A stretch of DNA of 64,000 bases from Actinoplanes couchii (lineage in GTDB: Bacteria; Actinomycetota; Actinomycetes; Mycobacteriales; Micromonosporaceae). Made by a program: the position numbers and the translations under genes. Below the pieces are notes generated by a model. The model was not told the DNA's origin and made no database searches. It saw nothing but the letters and a program-made list of their open reading frames with translations. Location: NCBI RefSeq assembly GCF_016862075.1, contig NZ_BOMG01000084.1, positions 1-64,000 on the forward strand, read 5' to 3'. Positions 16,703 through 25,232 of this stretch are shown piece by piece; the first letter of the stretch is position 1, and every line of letters starts with the position of its first letter.

Positions 16703-17347
16703 TCAGACCGGTAACGGGTTCTGCAGGAACGTGTAGTCGCCGAGCAGGTCCTCGGCACGGTCGTAGCTGTCGGCGACCGTACGCAGCAGAATCGCGCCGA
16801 TGGCCGCGGCGGCGGTGGCCTCCTGGTCAGGCGGGCGCGCGCTGACCCCCGGGGACGGCGCCTGATCAGGCGGATGGGCACTGCCGATGAGGGTCAGGGC
16901 CTCGGTGGTCAGGCAGACCTCGGCCAGGGATTCCGCCAGGTCGGCGCGGGCACCGAGCATCCAGTCGGTGAGGGCGTCGGCCAGATCGGCGGTCGCCTCC
17001 ATCCGTTGGCCGAGGCTGTCCGGGCCGCCGTGCAGCCGGGCAGCCGCGTTACGTCTCGCCTGCTCGTAGGCATCGGCAGCTTCACCGGACCACTCCCCCG
17101 GTGGTGGCAGCGCACCGGCCAGGTCGGCGTAGGCCTGGGCATCGGCCCGCAACTCGGGAACCGACTCCAGAATGGCCGTCGGCCGTAGCCCGGCAACCGC
17201 ACGAGCGGCGTCACCGGGCAGTAGTCGCACCCGTCGTAGTTCGGTCCAGACGTCGTGCCCACCGGGCGCACCGATCGTCGAGAGCACATCGTCAACCCGG
17301 CTGAGCAGCGGGTTCGTCACGGTCAACAGCTGATCGAGCCGATCCAT
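16703..17347 (-). CDS. WXG100/ESX-like helical protein, last gene of a coupled operon
   Basis: 214 aa, nearly all alpha-helical. PPGEWSGEAADAYEQARRNAAARL (about residues 76-100) is the W-x-G turn plus helix typical of WXG100-superfamily type VII substrates, and further helices follow. The C-terminal region contains PPDQAPSPG / RPPDQEATAAA linker repeats. ATG 17347 has GAGGA upstream and overlaps the preceding stop (TGATG), so it is translated by coupling. It is likely secreted or a chaperone partner of the upstream genes; no ESX ATPase is in the window. Confidence 0.8.
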   Translation of the reverse strand: MDRLDQLLTVTNPLLSRVDDVLSTIGAPGGHDVWTELRRVRLLPGDAARAVAGLRPTAILESVPELRADAQAYADLAGALPPPGEWSGEAADAYEQARRNAAARLHGGPDSLGQRMEATADLADALTDWMLGARADLAESLAEVCLTTEALTLIGSAHPPDQAPSPGVSARPPDQEATAAAAIGAILLRTVADSYDRAEDLLGDYTFLQNPLPV

Positions 17348-18117
17348 CACATTCCTCGCAGAAGGCAGCCCATCACCGATCCGCCGACCCCGAGCGGAAA
17401 ACGCCTCGACACCCATCCACCGACCACGGCAGACGGCAACCTGATCATCCACACCCCGGCGGCCGGCGCACGACGGCCGAGCCACCGCTCGCCGACAGCG
17501 CGGGGGTTGCGACCAGGCGCTCGGCGACCGGACATCTGCCCGGCTGAAGCCCGCGGATGCCGATCAGGCACCCGCTCATCAACAGCCCTCGGGCGGCGAC
17601 CGAACACTTGCCCGCCAACGGTACGCGGGTGGTCGCCCGTGACATCACCGCCCGACGGCTGCGGCAGAACGTTCCCCGGCAGCCCATCGACGATCTCTGG
17701 CGAATGCGTCGCCGCAGCGGACAGGCACGCTGCCGGGAGGCCCGAGGCGCCGGAAACGTGGCGAGGCCAGGGTCGGCGCCGAGGCGGCCGAGGTGGACAC
17801 GGACGCTGCCGATCGACCAGATCCGGTGTGGCAGACCTCGTGGGTACGAGGCGAGGTCCAGGTGGTGGCCGGCGCCGGCCGGACAAAGGGCGCTCACCGG
17901 TGACGTCGCTGTGCATCGAGATGTCGCGACCGGCCGCGCTGTATGTGGCCTCGGTCCGGAAACCGTCGAGCACCGCCGGGGCCATGACGCAGCTCCGCGG
18001 GGTCTGCGACAGGGGGGCCACGCCGCAGCCCTGCGGGGTCTGCGACAGCGGGGCCACGCCGCAGCCCCGTGGGGTCTGTCGCACCGGAACCAGTAAGGCC
18101 GGACCGGCGTGGGGCAT
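17347..18117 (-). CDS. Uncharacterised Arg/Pro-rich protein in the ESX-like operon
   Basis: 256 aa, no family recognised. It is included because its ATG overlaps the stop of the upstream gene (ATGA at 18117) and its stop overlaps the next start (TGATG at 17347), an unlikely accident. The N-terminus contains a repeated 12-residue unit QTPxGCGVAPLS coded by 36-bp DNA repeats; the rest is rich in Arg, Pro and Gly (RRRPPPGPRLVP, RPPRRRPWPRH), suggesting disorder. The composition is unlike a folded enzyme, so the operon may instead have a degenerate gene here. The opposite strand is also open. Confidence 0.45.
   Translation of the reverse strand: MPHAGPALLVPVRQTPRGCGVAPLSQTPQGCGVAPLSQTPRSCVMAPAVLDGFRTEATYSAAGRDISMHSDVTGERPLSGRRRPPPGPRLVPTRSATPDLVDRQRPCPPRPPRRRPWPRHVSGASGLPAACLSAAATHSPEIVDGLPGNVLPQPSGGDVTGDHPRTVGGQVFGRRPRAVDERVPDRHPRASAGQMSGRRAPGRNPRAVGERWLGRRAPAAGVWMIRLPSAVVGGWVSRRFPLGVGGSVMGCLLRGM
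17990..18085. repeat. 36-bp tandem repeat, about 2.7 copies
   Basis: Units at 17990-18025, 18026-18061 and a partial from 18062 differ by only a few bases (core GGGGTCTGCGACA...GGGGCCACGCCGCAG). It is in frame with the minus-strand gene 17347-18117, giving QTPxGCGVAPLS repeats. It is not CRISPR: there are no spacers. Confidence 0.85.
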
Positions 18118-18413
18118 CAGAGGGTTCCCTGGAAGCGGCGGCGGACCAGGTCGTCGGTTTCGGCGTAGGTGTGGGCGCTGACCCGGACGGACCTCGCCAT
18201 CTCGGCCAGGTGCGACGAGGCGTCGGCGGCCTCTCTGCCCCGGGCCGCCAGGACCGCGGACCAGCCGGCGAACAGGGCCCGCCCGATCCGCCCCGGGCGG
18301 CCGGCGTCGGCGGCGCCGAAGTCGGCCGCCATCGGGACCAGCTCTGGGACGCGGCGGTCCACCGTGGCCAGTGCCTTGGCGGCATGGTCGATCTGGTCGG
18401 CGAGTCGATCCAC
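18117..18413 (-). CDS. EspC-like (DUF2580-type) ESX-associated protein
   Basis: 98 aa from GTG 18413, with GGAAGG upstream. It is two long helices broken in the middle (VDRLADQIDHAAKALATVDRRV ... AADASSHLAEMARSVRVSAHTYAETDDLVRRRFQ). The end AHTYAETDDL matches the Y-x-x-x-[DE] type VII export signal (YAETD). Such proteins are exported ESX substrates. Its start lies 1 bp from the upstream stop and its stop overlaps the next ATG. Confidence 0.78.
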   Translation of the reverse strand: MDRLADQIDHAAKALATVDRRVPELVPMAADFGAADAGRPGRIGRALFAGWSAVLAARGREAADASSHLAEMARSVRVSAHTYAETDDLVRRRFQGTL

Positions 18414-18414
18414 G

Positions 18415-18741
18415 TCAGTGTCCTTCCAGGGTGCGGAATGATCCGAACACCTCACCGTGCAGTTTCTCCCTGGCCCAGCGGGCGGCCTCGGCCGCGCTGG
18501 TCACCACGGCACGCATCTCCCGGGCGAACTCGGCCGACTCGCGATGGCGCAGGCCGCCGTGCATCTTGATGTCCACGATGTCTCCCGCGGCGGTCACGAT
18601 CACCTCGATCGACTGGTCCGGCGAATGCACCGACACGGTGTGGACGGCCACCGCCGCACCGAAGTCGGCCTGCAACTCCTCGATGCGCCGATATCGGTCG
18701 ATCGCCTCGTCGATCCACGCCTCGTCGATCTCGCGGGCCAT
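18415..18741 (-). CDS. YbaB/EbfC-like DNA-binding family protein, first gene of the ESX-like operon
   Basis: 108 aa. Helix (AWIDEAIDRYRRIEELQADFGAA), three beta strands (VHTVSVHSPDQSIEVIVTAAGDIVDIKM) and a C-terminal helix form the YbaB fold. In actinomycetes, long-linker YbaB-like proteins commonly precede WXG100/EspC-like genes, as here, where their role (nucleoid binding or ESX accessory) is unproven. All four downstream genes overlap, so one transcript starting upstream of 18741 is likely. Confidence 0.78.
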   Translation of the reverse strand: MAREIDEAWIDEAIDRYRRIEELQADFGAAVAVHTVSVHSPDQSIEVIVTAAGDIVDIKMHGGLRHRESAEFAREMRAVVTSAAEAARWAREKLHGEVFGSFRTLEGH

Positions 18742-19319
18742 TCAGGCTCCTCACCGCGCGTCATGCCACCGTCGCGTTCCGGGTTGAGACCGTACCCGCT
18801 CCGGTCACCGTCCCGCTACGGCCGTCAGTCCCCTGTGGATAACTTCGCCCACCAACACCCGCCGTCACATAGATCGCCATAAAAGGTGACCCGTAGTGAT
18901 CAAAACAAACTTCGCGTGGCAAATCCGAACCGGAACCGCCCGAGCCGGCAACCCGGCGAGGACAAGGAACGGGCGAGGGACGAGGCAAAGAGCGAGGGCA
19001 AGGGCGAACGCCGAAGAAAAGACAGCGAGGCCGAGGCGACGGACAGACGGCGAGACGGAGACGAAGCAGCGCGGACAGGGGCTAAAAGTGACGGGAGCCA
19101 GGAGGGTGAGGGCAGGCAAGGACGAGTAGGCCCGATGAAAAGGCAGACGGGAACGGGCCGGGAGCACCAGCCAAGGCCGGACCGCGAGGTGGGCAACACC
19201 GCGGCTGGCTGAAACCGGGAGTTGGCGAGACCGCGGGCGGGTTGAGGCTGACCACCGACGGCCGGGAGTGGCCGTGACGCGGGGTCTGGGGTCTCGGACC
19301 CCAGGGAGATAATGGCTCG
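18742..19319. other. 578-bp gap with a strongly purine-rich plus strand
   Basis: 18742-18890 should hold the ESX-like operon promoter. From about 18900 to 19180 the plus strand is extremely A/G-rich. A frame from GTG 18886 (108 aa, almost all Arg/Lys/Glu/Asp/Gly) is open but has no ribosome site and no hydrophobic core; I do not call it a gene. The 3' part carries the holB promoter. Confidence 0.45.
19286..19313 (+). promoter_or_regulatory. holB promoter, apparently leaderless, with an 8-bp dyad
   Basis: GATAAT (19308-19313) is a near-perfect -10, and six bases separate it from GTG 19320, so transcription probably starts at or next to the start codon. CTGGGGTC (19286-19293) and its reverse complement (19297-19304) form a dyad between the -10 and -35 zones, a plausible operator. 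Confidence 0.5.
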
Positions 19320-20519
19320 GTGAGTGTCCAGGGCGTGTTTTCGGAACTTGTGGGGCAGGACGAGCCGGTGCGGGTTCTGCGTCGGGCCGCTGCCTCGGCC
19401 GCTCGGGTCATGGCTGGGGAAGCCGATCCGGGGGGCGGGATGACGCACGCCTGGATCTTCACCGGGCCGCCGGGGGCACGGCGCACCGTGGCTGCCCGGG
19501 CGTTCGCCGCCGCCTTGCAGTGCGAGCGGGACGGTACCGGCTGCGGCGAGTGTCACGGGTGTCACACCGCGCTGGTCGGCACGCATGCGGACGTGCACGT
19601 GGTCGCCACCGAGGGGCTGAGCATCGGGGTCAAGGAGACCCGGCTGCTGGTGCTGCGGGCGGCCAGTGCCCCGTCCGGCAGCCGGTGGCAGGTGGTCATC
19701 GTGGAGGACGCCGACCGGCTCGGGGAGCGGGCCAGCAACGCGCTGCTGAAGGCGATCGAGGAGCCGTCGCCGCGGACCGTGTTCCTGCTGTGCACGCCGT
19801 CGGTGCATCCGGACGACATCATGGTGACGATCCGGTCGCGCTGCCGGGTGGTGTCGCTGATCCAGCCGTCGGCGGCGGCGCTCGGCGAGTTCCTGGTGCA
19901 CCGGCACGGCATGGATCCGGAGCAGGCCGGCTGGGCGGCGGCGGCCGCGCAGGGTGACGTGGAGCGGGCCCGGCAGCTGGCGGCGGATCCGGAGTCCCGG
20001 TCGCGGCGTGACGACGTGCTGGGGGTGCCGCGCCGGCTGACCAACATCGGGGCGTGTTTCGAGGCGGCCGTGAAACTGGAGGCGGCCACCAAGCTGGAGG
20101 CGGCGAACGCGGTCGCCGAGCTGGATTCGACGGAGCGGGCCGCGCTGGAGCGGGCGCTGGGCGCGGGCGGCACCGGCCGGGGCGCGACGTCGGCGATGCG
20201 CGGGGCGGCCGGGCAGTTGAAGGAGCTGGAGCGGGCGCAGAAGGCGCGGGCCACCCGGGCGCAGCGGGACGCGATCGACCGGGCTCTGCAGGATCTGATC
20301 GGTTTCTACCGGGATGTGCTGGTCACCACGATGCGGGCGCCGGTGGCGATGGTGCACGGCGACCTGGCGCCGGTGACGACCGCGGCGGCTGAGAAGTGGA
20401 CACCGGAGAGCACGCTGCGACGGCTGGAGGCGGTGCTGGCCTGCCGCGACTCGATCGACCGCAACGTGAAACCGCAGGTGGCGCTGGAAGCCATGATGGT
20501 CACCCTGTGGCGGGGCTGA
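19320..20519 (+). CDS. holB: DNA polymerase III subunit delta'
   Basis: 399 aa. It is a clamp-loader subunit of the AAA+ fold: VFSELVGQDEPVRVLRRAA, a degenerate P-loop GPPGARRTVAAR (no GKT, as expected for the non-hydrolysing delta'), zinc module CERDGTGCGECHGCH, VVIVEDADRLGERASNALLKAIEEP (Walker B region) and sensor-1-like SVHPDDIMVTIRSRCRVV. The C-terminal collar domain follows from about residue 215 and includes helical repeats AAVKLEAATKLEAANAVAELD. The PSP1 gene and the Tmk fusion nearby fit the usual actinomycete tmk-holB-psp1 neighbourhood. GTG start, leaderless. Confidence 0.95.
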   Translation: MSVQGVFSELVGQDEPVRVLRRAAASAARVMAGEADPGGGMTHAWIFTGPPGARRTVAARAFAAALQCERDGTGCGECHGCHTALVGTHADVHVVATEGLSIGVKETRLLVLRAASAPSGSRWQVVIVEDADRLGERASNALLKAIEEPSPRTVFLLCTPSVHPDDIMVTIRSRCRVVSLIQPSAAALGEFLVHRHGMDPEQAGWAAAAAQGDVERARQLAADPESRSRRDDVLGVPRRLTNIGACFEAAVKLEAATKLEAANAVAELDSTERAALERALGAGGTGRGATSAMRGAAGQLKELERAQKARATRAQRDAIDRALQDLIGFYRDVLVTTMRAPVAMVHGDLAPVTTAAAEKWTPESTLRRLEAVLACRDSIDRNVKPQVALEAMMVTLWRG

Positions 20520-20560
20520 AACCATATCGATAGACATGGATAAGCAGTAGCCTGAGGGCC

Positions 20561-21808
20561 ATGTCGACAAGACGCGAGATCCTGGCCGTGGCGTCCGGCG
20601 CGGCGATCGCGGCAACGGGCCATCTGCCGAAAAAGGTCAAGAGCGATTGGTTCGGTACGTGGTCGGCCGCCCCCACCACCATCCCGCCGGGCGATCCGCT
20701 GATCCTGTCCGATCAGACCGTCCGCCAGGTGGCGCATCTCAGCCTCGGCGGTGACCAGGTCCGCCTGCGGTTGACCAACGAGTTCGGCGAGACCCCACTG
20801 CGGATCGGTGAGGTGCGAGCGGCGCTCCGGAAAGGCACCGGAACCAGCAACGACCGGCGGGTCACTTTCGGCGGACGGGGCTCGGTGACCGTACCGGCGG
20901 GAACTGCTCTGACCAGTGACCCGATCGCCTTGCCGGTGCCCGGCGGCGCCGACCTGGTGGTCAGCCTGCACCTGCCGGACCGCACGCCGGTGACCACCGT
21001 GGCCGCCTTCGCGTTCCAGGAGAACCTGATCGCGGCGGGCAACGTGACCGCGTCCCCGCACATCGAGCCGACCGCGACGATCACCCAGTACCTGTTCCTG
21101 AGTGGGGTCAGCGTCAGCACGAGGGGTAGCGGCACTGTCGTCACGCTCGGCGACTCGATCACCAACGGCGCGAACACCGAGACGAACGCCAATCATCGCT
21201 GGCCGGACCTGCTGGCGGCCCGGTTCCGGAAGGCCGGGATCGACCTGGGCGTGGCGAACGTCGGCATCTCCGGTAACCGGCTGTTGCACGACCCGAATCC
21301 GCCGGCGGGTGATCCGGCCGAGGAGTTCGCGGCGTGGTTCGGGCACAGCGCCCCGCGCCGTTTCGACCGGGACGTGCTGGCCCAACCCGGCGCCAGTCAT
21401 CTGGTCGTCCTGCTCGGGGTGAACGATCTCGGTCATCCGGGCACGATCGCGCCGCTGGACGAGGTGGTCTCCGCCGAAGACCTGATCTGGGGCCACCGTC
21501 AGTTGATCACCAGGGCGCACCAGCAGGGCATCACCGCGATCGGCGCGACCATCCTGCCGTTCAAGGGCGACACGCTCGGCTTCTACACCCCGGAGAACGC
21601 CGCGAAGAGGCAGACGCTGAACCGGTGGATCCGGACGTCCGGCGAGTACGACGGGGTGATCGATTTCGACCGGGCGGTGCTCGATCCGGCCGATCCGGAA
21701 CGCCTGGCCGCCGCTTTCGACAGCGGCGACCACCTGCACCCGAACGACGCCGGGATGGCCGCGATGGCGGCGGCCGTCCCGCTGAAGCTGTTCAAGAAGG
21801 CGGCATGA
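20561..21808 (+). CDS. Secreted SGNH/GDSL-family hydrolase (Tat-type signal)
   Basis: 415 aa. STRREILAVASGAAIAATG resembles a Tat signal, with twin Arg before a weak hydrophobic core. A beta-rich N-terminal domain (about 30-170) precedes the SGNH domain: VVTLGDSITNGANTE (block I Ser), SGNRLLHDP (block II-III), LLGVNDLGHPG (Gly/Asn block) and DSGDHLHPNDAGM with catalytic Asp-His. This two-domain layout is seen in actinomycete lipases/carbohydrate esterases. It converges on the Tmk fusion with a 7-bp gap. Confidence 0.88.
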   Translation: MSTRREILAVASGAAIAATGHLPKKVKSDWFGTWSAAPTTIPPGDPLILSDQTVRQVAHLSLGGDQVRLRLTNEFGETPLRIGEVRAALRKGTGTSNDRRVTFGGRGSVTVPAGTALTSDPIALPVPGGADLVVSLHLPDRTPVTTVAAFAFQENLIAAGNVTASPHIEPTATITQYLFLSGVSVSTRGSGTVVTLGDSITNGANTETNANHRWPDLLAARFRKAGIDLGVANVGISGNRLLHDPNPPAGDPAEEFAAWFGHSAPRRFDRDVLAQPGASHLVVLLGVNDLGHPGTIAPLDEVVSAEDLIWGHRQLITRAHQQGITAIGATILPFKGDTLGFYTPENAAKRQTLNRWIRTSGEYDGVIDFDRAVLDPADPERLAAAFDSGDHLHPNDAGMAAMAAAVPLKLFKKAA

Positions 21809-21815
21809 CCGCCGT

Positions 21816-23909
21816 TCAGGGCACCGTGACCGGGTCGAGCAGGGTGGACAGCCGGCCGGTGACCGTCGACGCGATCTCGTCCAGTGGCCGGGACGCGTCC
21901 AGCACCAGGTAACGCTTGGGGTCGGAGGCGGCCAGGTCGAGGAAGGCGTAGCGGACCCGCTCGTGGAAGGCCCGCGACTCGCTCTCCAGCCGGTCGGCGC
22001 CCTCGCCCCGGGCGTCCACCCTGGTCAGGCCGACGGACGGGTCGACGTCGAGCAGGACCACCAGGTCGGGCTTGAGACCACCGGTGGCCCACGCGGACAG
22101 CCAGGAGATCTCCTGGACCGGCAGGGTCCGGCCGGCGCCCTGGTAGGCGAGTGACGAGTCGATGTAGCGGTCGCTGATCACGACCGCGCCCCGGCTGAGC
22201 GCGGGCCGGACCACGGTGGCCACGTGGTGGGCCCGGTCGGCGGCGTAGAGCAGCGCCTCGGCCCGGGCCGACGGGGCCTCGGCCTCGTTCAGCAGCAGCC
22301 CGCGGATCCGGGCGCCGACGTCGGTGGCGCCGGGTTCCCGGGTGACGACGACGTCGCGGCCCTCCGCCTTGAGTGCTTCGGCGAGCCGGGTGACCTGGGT
22401 CGACTTGCCCGCGCCCTCGCCACCTTCGAAGACCACGAAGACGCCGGAGCGGACGAACTCCTCGGGCGGCGACAGCGGGCGGCCGCGCAGCGAGCCGAGC
22501 AGGTCGGCGAGGACCGGCACACCCTTCTTGTCGTCCATCTGGCGGAAGCTGCCGATGCCGACCCAGATGCCGATCGCGCCGGCCACCAGCAGCAGCACCC
22601 GGGTGGACGAGACGTCGAAGGAGAGCGGGCCCAGCTCGACCCGGCGGGAGCTGCCGAGGCCGACCAGCACGCCGGCCACGGTGATCGCCAGCAGCAGCAC
22701 GGTCCGGACGCCGATCTGCACGACCGCGAAGACCCGGCCGCGGACGGCGTCCTCGATCTCGCCGTACAGCAGGGTGGTGCCGGCCAGGAACGCCATGCCC
22801 GCGCCGGCGCCCACCAGCAGCGCGCCGACCAGGGCCATCGACAGGTGGAAGGCGAGGCCGAGGAACATCACCGAGCCGCTGGCCAGCACGATGCTCATGC
22901 CGAACCAGCGCCGCCGGGACAGGTCCTTGACGATCATCGGGCCGAGGCCGATGCCGAGGGCCAGGCCCATGAAGATGAAGCCGAAGAGCAAGGAGAACGC
23001 AGCTTCGCCGGCGCCCAGGGAGTAGGCGAAGGTACGGGCCGCGCCGATCACCACGCCACCGGCGGCGAACGCGCCGAAGATGCCGACGACCAGGCCGCGG
23101 ACCAGCGGGGTGCTGCCGAGGTACTTCCACCCGTCCAGGAACTGCCGGGTCATGCTCTGCTCGGCGGCGTTCTTCAGCCGTTCCTCGCTCTTGCCGCCGA
23201 TCTCCTTGATGCCGAAGAAGACGACGAGCGCGGTGGCCAGCCGGGACAGCGCGTTGATGTAGAGGGCGATCTGCACCGGCTGTGCCCAGTCTGGCAGGGC
23301 GACCCCGGACTGCTGCAGGCCGGCGGTCAGCGCGGAGAGCAGCAGCGCGGCCAGGATCGGGGTGATGCCGTACGTGGTGACCAGGGTGAGCTGGTTGGAG
23401 ACCTCGATGTGCGACTTGGGGATCAGGTTCGGGACCGCGGCCTCCTTGGCCGGGATCCAGATCAGTGTGATCGCCTCGCCGATCAGGGTGGCGATGGTCG
23501 CCCAGGCCACCGTCTGGGCCGGGGAGGCGCCGAAGACCGGGGCGAGCGGGATCGAGCCGTAGATGACGAACCGCAGCAGGTCGACGATCACCATCGTGTA
23601 GCGACGGTCGAACCGGTCGGCGAGGACACCCGCGATCGGGCCGAGGACCAGGGCCGGGAGCAGGCGGACGGCGATGGTGCCACCGAACGCGGCGCCCTGG
23701 GCGGCGGTGTTCTCGAACTGGGCGGACGCGAAGAGCGCCGTGGCCAGGATGCCGATCCAGTCACCGAAGGAGGCGGCGGCGAGCACCAGCCAGAGCCGCC
23801 GGAAGCCACGCAGGCGCAGCACCGAGCGGAGCGCCGCCACACCGTTGAGGTCGACGGGCCCCGGGTCCTGTTGCTTGTCCGTACTGATGGCCCTACCTCC
23901 CGTGGTCAC
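21816..23909 (-). CDS. tmk: Fusion of an MFS-type membrane domain and thymidylate kinase
   Basis: About 697 aa. Residues about 25-450 form 11-12 TMs of an MFS/enterobactin-exporter-like domain (ALRSVLRLRGFRRLWLVLAAASFGDW; GVLADRFDRRYTMVIVD). Residues about 475-697 are complete dTMP kinase: P-loop FEGGEGAGKSTQ, DR(Y) motif SDRYIDSSLAYQG, REPGATDVG and LDVDPSVGLTRVDARGEGADRLE. It makes dTDP for DNA; the membrane half's substrate is unknown. Such fusions are known to me from Micromonosporaceae. No strong start is visible: GTG 23909 is taken, with a GGAGG instead positioned before a non-canonical ATC at 23888. Confidence 0.88.
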   Translation of the reverse strand: MTTGGRAISTDKQQDPGPVDLNGVAALRSVLRLRGFRRLWLVLAAASFGDWIGILATALFASAQFENTAAQGAAFGGTIAVRLLPALVLGPIAGVLADRFDRRYTMVIVDLLRFVIYGSIPLAPVFGASPAQTVAWATIATLIGEAITLIWIPAKEAAVPNLIPKSHIEVSNQLTLVTTYGITPILAALLLSALTAGLQQSGVALPDWAQPVQIALYINALSRLATALVVFFGIKEIGGKSEERLKNAAEQSMTRQFLDGWKYLGSTPLVRGLVVGIFGAFAAGGVVIGAARTFAYSLGAGEAAFSLLFGFIFMGLALGIGLGPMIVKDLSRRRWFGMSIVLASGSVMFLGLAFHLSMALVGALLVGAGAGMAFLAGTTLLYGEIEDAVRGRVFAVVQIGVRTVLLLAITVAGVLVGLGSSRRVELGPLSFDVSSTRVLLLVAGAIGIWVGIGSFRQMDDKKGVPVLADLLGSLRGRPLSPPEEFVRSGVFVVFEGGEGAGKSTQVTRLAEALKAEGRDVVVTREPGATDVGARIRGLLLNEAEAPSARAEALLYAADRAHHVATVVRPALSRGAVVISDRYIDSSLAYQGAGRTLPVQEISWLSAWATGGLKPDLVVLLDVDPSVGLTRVDARGEGADRLESESRAFHERVRYAFLDLAASDPKRYLVLDASRPLDEIASTVTGRLSTLLDPVTVP

Positions 23910-24019
23910 TGCTCGGAGCACTGTAACCGGCCGTCCCCCGAGGCGCGGGGCTGCCACGATCGGGCGGGGCAGAGATGAATGTCTTTCGTGTTACCCATCT
24001 CACGGGATACCGTGCTCGC

Positions 24020-25225
24020 GTGTTCCCCGACCGCAGCTCCCTGCGACAACGACTCGACAAGGCGACCGACCACCTGGAGACCCCGGTCGCGGTGGTCGAC
24101 CTGGCCGCTTTCGACGACAACACGGCCCGGCTGACCACGCGTGCCGGCGGCAAGCCGCTGCGGGTGGCGAGCAAGTCGGTCCGCTGCCGGGCACTGCTGG
24201 AACGGGTCCTGAGCCGCCCCGGCTGGCACGGGGTGATGGCGTACACGCTGCCCGAGGCGATCTGGCTGGTCCGGTCCGGGGTGACCGACGACGTGCTGGT
24301 GGCGTACCCCACGGTGGACCGGGCCGCGCTCACCGAGCTGGCCGCCGACGAGGAACTCGCCGCGGCAATCACCCTGATGGTGGACGATCCGTCGCATCTC
24401 GACCTGATCGACCGGGTGGTGCCCCCGGCCGGCCGCCCGGCTCTCCGGCTGTGCGTCGATCTCGACGCCGCCTGGCGCCCGGCCGGCGCGCTGTACATCG
24501 GGGTGCGCCGGTCCCCCATCCACTCGGCCGCCCAGGCCGGTGAGCTGGCCCGGGCCATCGCCGCCCGGGACGGGTTCCGGCTGACCGGCGTGATGTGTTA
24601 CGAGGCGCACATCGCCGGGGTCGGCGACGCCCCGCCCGGCCGGCCGGTGTGGGGCCGGGCGGTCCGCCTGATGCAGCGGCGGGCCATGCCCGAGTTGATG
24701 GAGCGCCGGGCGGCGGCGGTACGTGCCGTCCGGGAGCACGCCGATCTGGATTTCGTGAACGGCGGCGGGACCGGCAGTGTCGCCGCGACCAGCGCCGATC
24801 CGGCGGTCACCGAGGTGACCGCGGGTTCCGGCCTCTACGGCCCGACGCTGTTCGACGGTTATCGCGACTGGCGGCCCACGCCGGCGGCCTTCTTCGCGAT
24901 GTCGGTGGTCCGCCGGCCGGCCCCGCGGATCGCCACGGTCCTGGGCGGCGGCTGGGTCGCGTCGGGCACCGGGGAGAAGTCCCGGCTGCCGACACCGTGG
25001 CTGCCCGAGGGGCTGAGTTTCAAGGCCGACGAGGGCGCCGGCGAGGTGCAGACGCCGCTGGTCGGCGCGGCCGCGGACCAGCTGGGGCCCGGCGACCGGG
25101 TGTGGTTCCGGCACGCCAAGGCCGGCGAGCTGTGCGAACACGTCAACGAGCTGCAGCTGGTCGACGGCGAGTCAGCCGCGCCGGCCCTCACGTACCGCGG
25201 AGAAGGCCGTGCCTTTCTGGGGTGA
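24020..25225 (+). CDS. PLP-dependent racemase-fold enzyme (amino acid deaminase/aldolase type)
   Basis: About 401 aa. The alanine-racemase-like N-terminal barrel has LETPVAVVDLAAFDDNTARL and the PLP Lys in LRVASKSVRC; LTGVMCYEAHIAGVGD and DFVNGGGTGSV match D-threonine aldolase/D-serine dehydratase relatives, and a C-terminal beta domain ends with GDRVWFRHAKAGELCEHVNEL (metal-binding His/Cys expected in that family). Likely acts on D-amino or beta-hydroxy amino acids. GTG 24020 is preferred because homologues start just before RLDKATDHLE; ATG 23975 would add 15 residues. Confidence 0.85.
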   Translation: MFPDRSSLRQRLDKATDHLETPVAVVDLAAFDDNTARLTTRAGGKPLRVASKSVRCRALLERVLSRPGWHGVMAYTLPEAIWLVRSGVTDDVLVAYPTVDRAALTELAADEELAAAITLMVDDPSHLDLIDRVVPPAGRPALRLCVDLDAAWRPAGALYIGVRRSPIHSAAQAGELARAIAARDGFRLTGVMCYEAHIAGVGDAPPGRPVWGRAVRLMQRRAMPELMERRAAAVRAVREHADLDFVNGGGTGSVAATSADPAVTEVTAGSGLYGPTLFDGYRDWRPTPAAFFAMSVVRRPAPRIATVLGGGWVASGTGEKSRLPTPWLPEGLSFKADEGAGEVQTPLVGAAADQLGPGDRVWFRHAKAGELCEHVNELQLVDGESAAPALTYRGEGRAFLG

Positions 25226-25232
25226 CCCGGCC

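Noticed and set aside
17990..18085. Possible CRISPR-like repeats
   Set aside because: The 36-bp units are directly adjacent with no unique spacers, lie in frame with a coding region, and no cas genes are present.
23886..23888. Calling ATC as the start of the Tmk fusion
   Set aside because: Non-canonical starts are rare; GTG 23909 is in frame and close. Kept as a finding, not as the annotated start.
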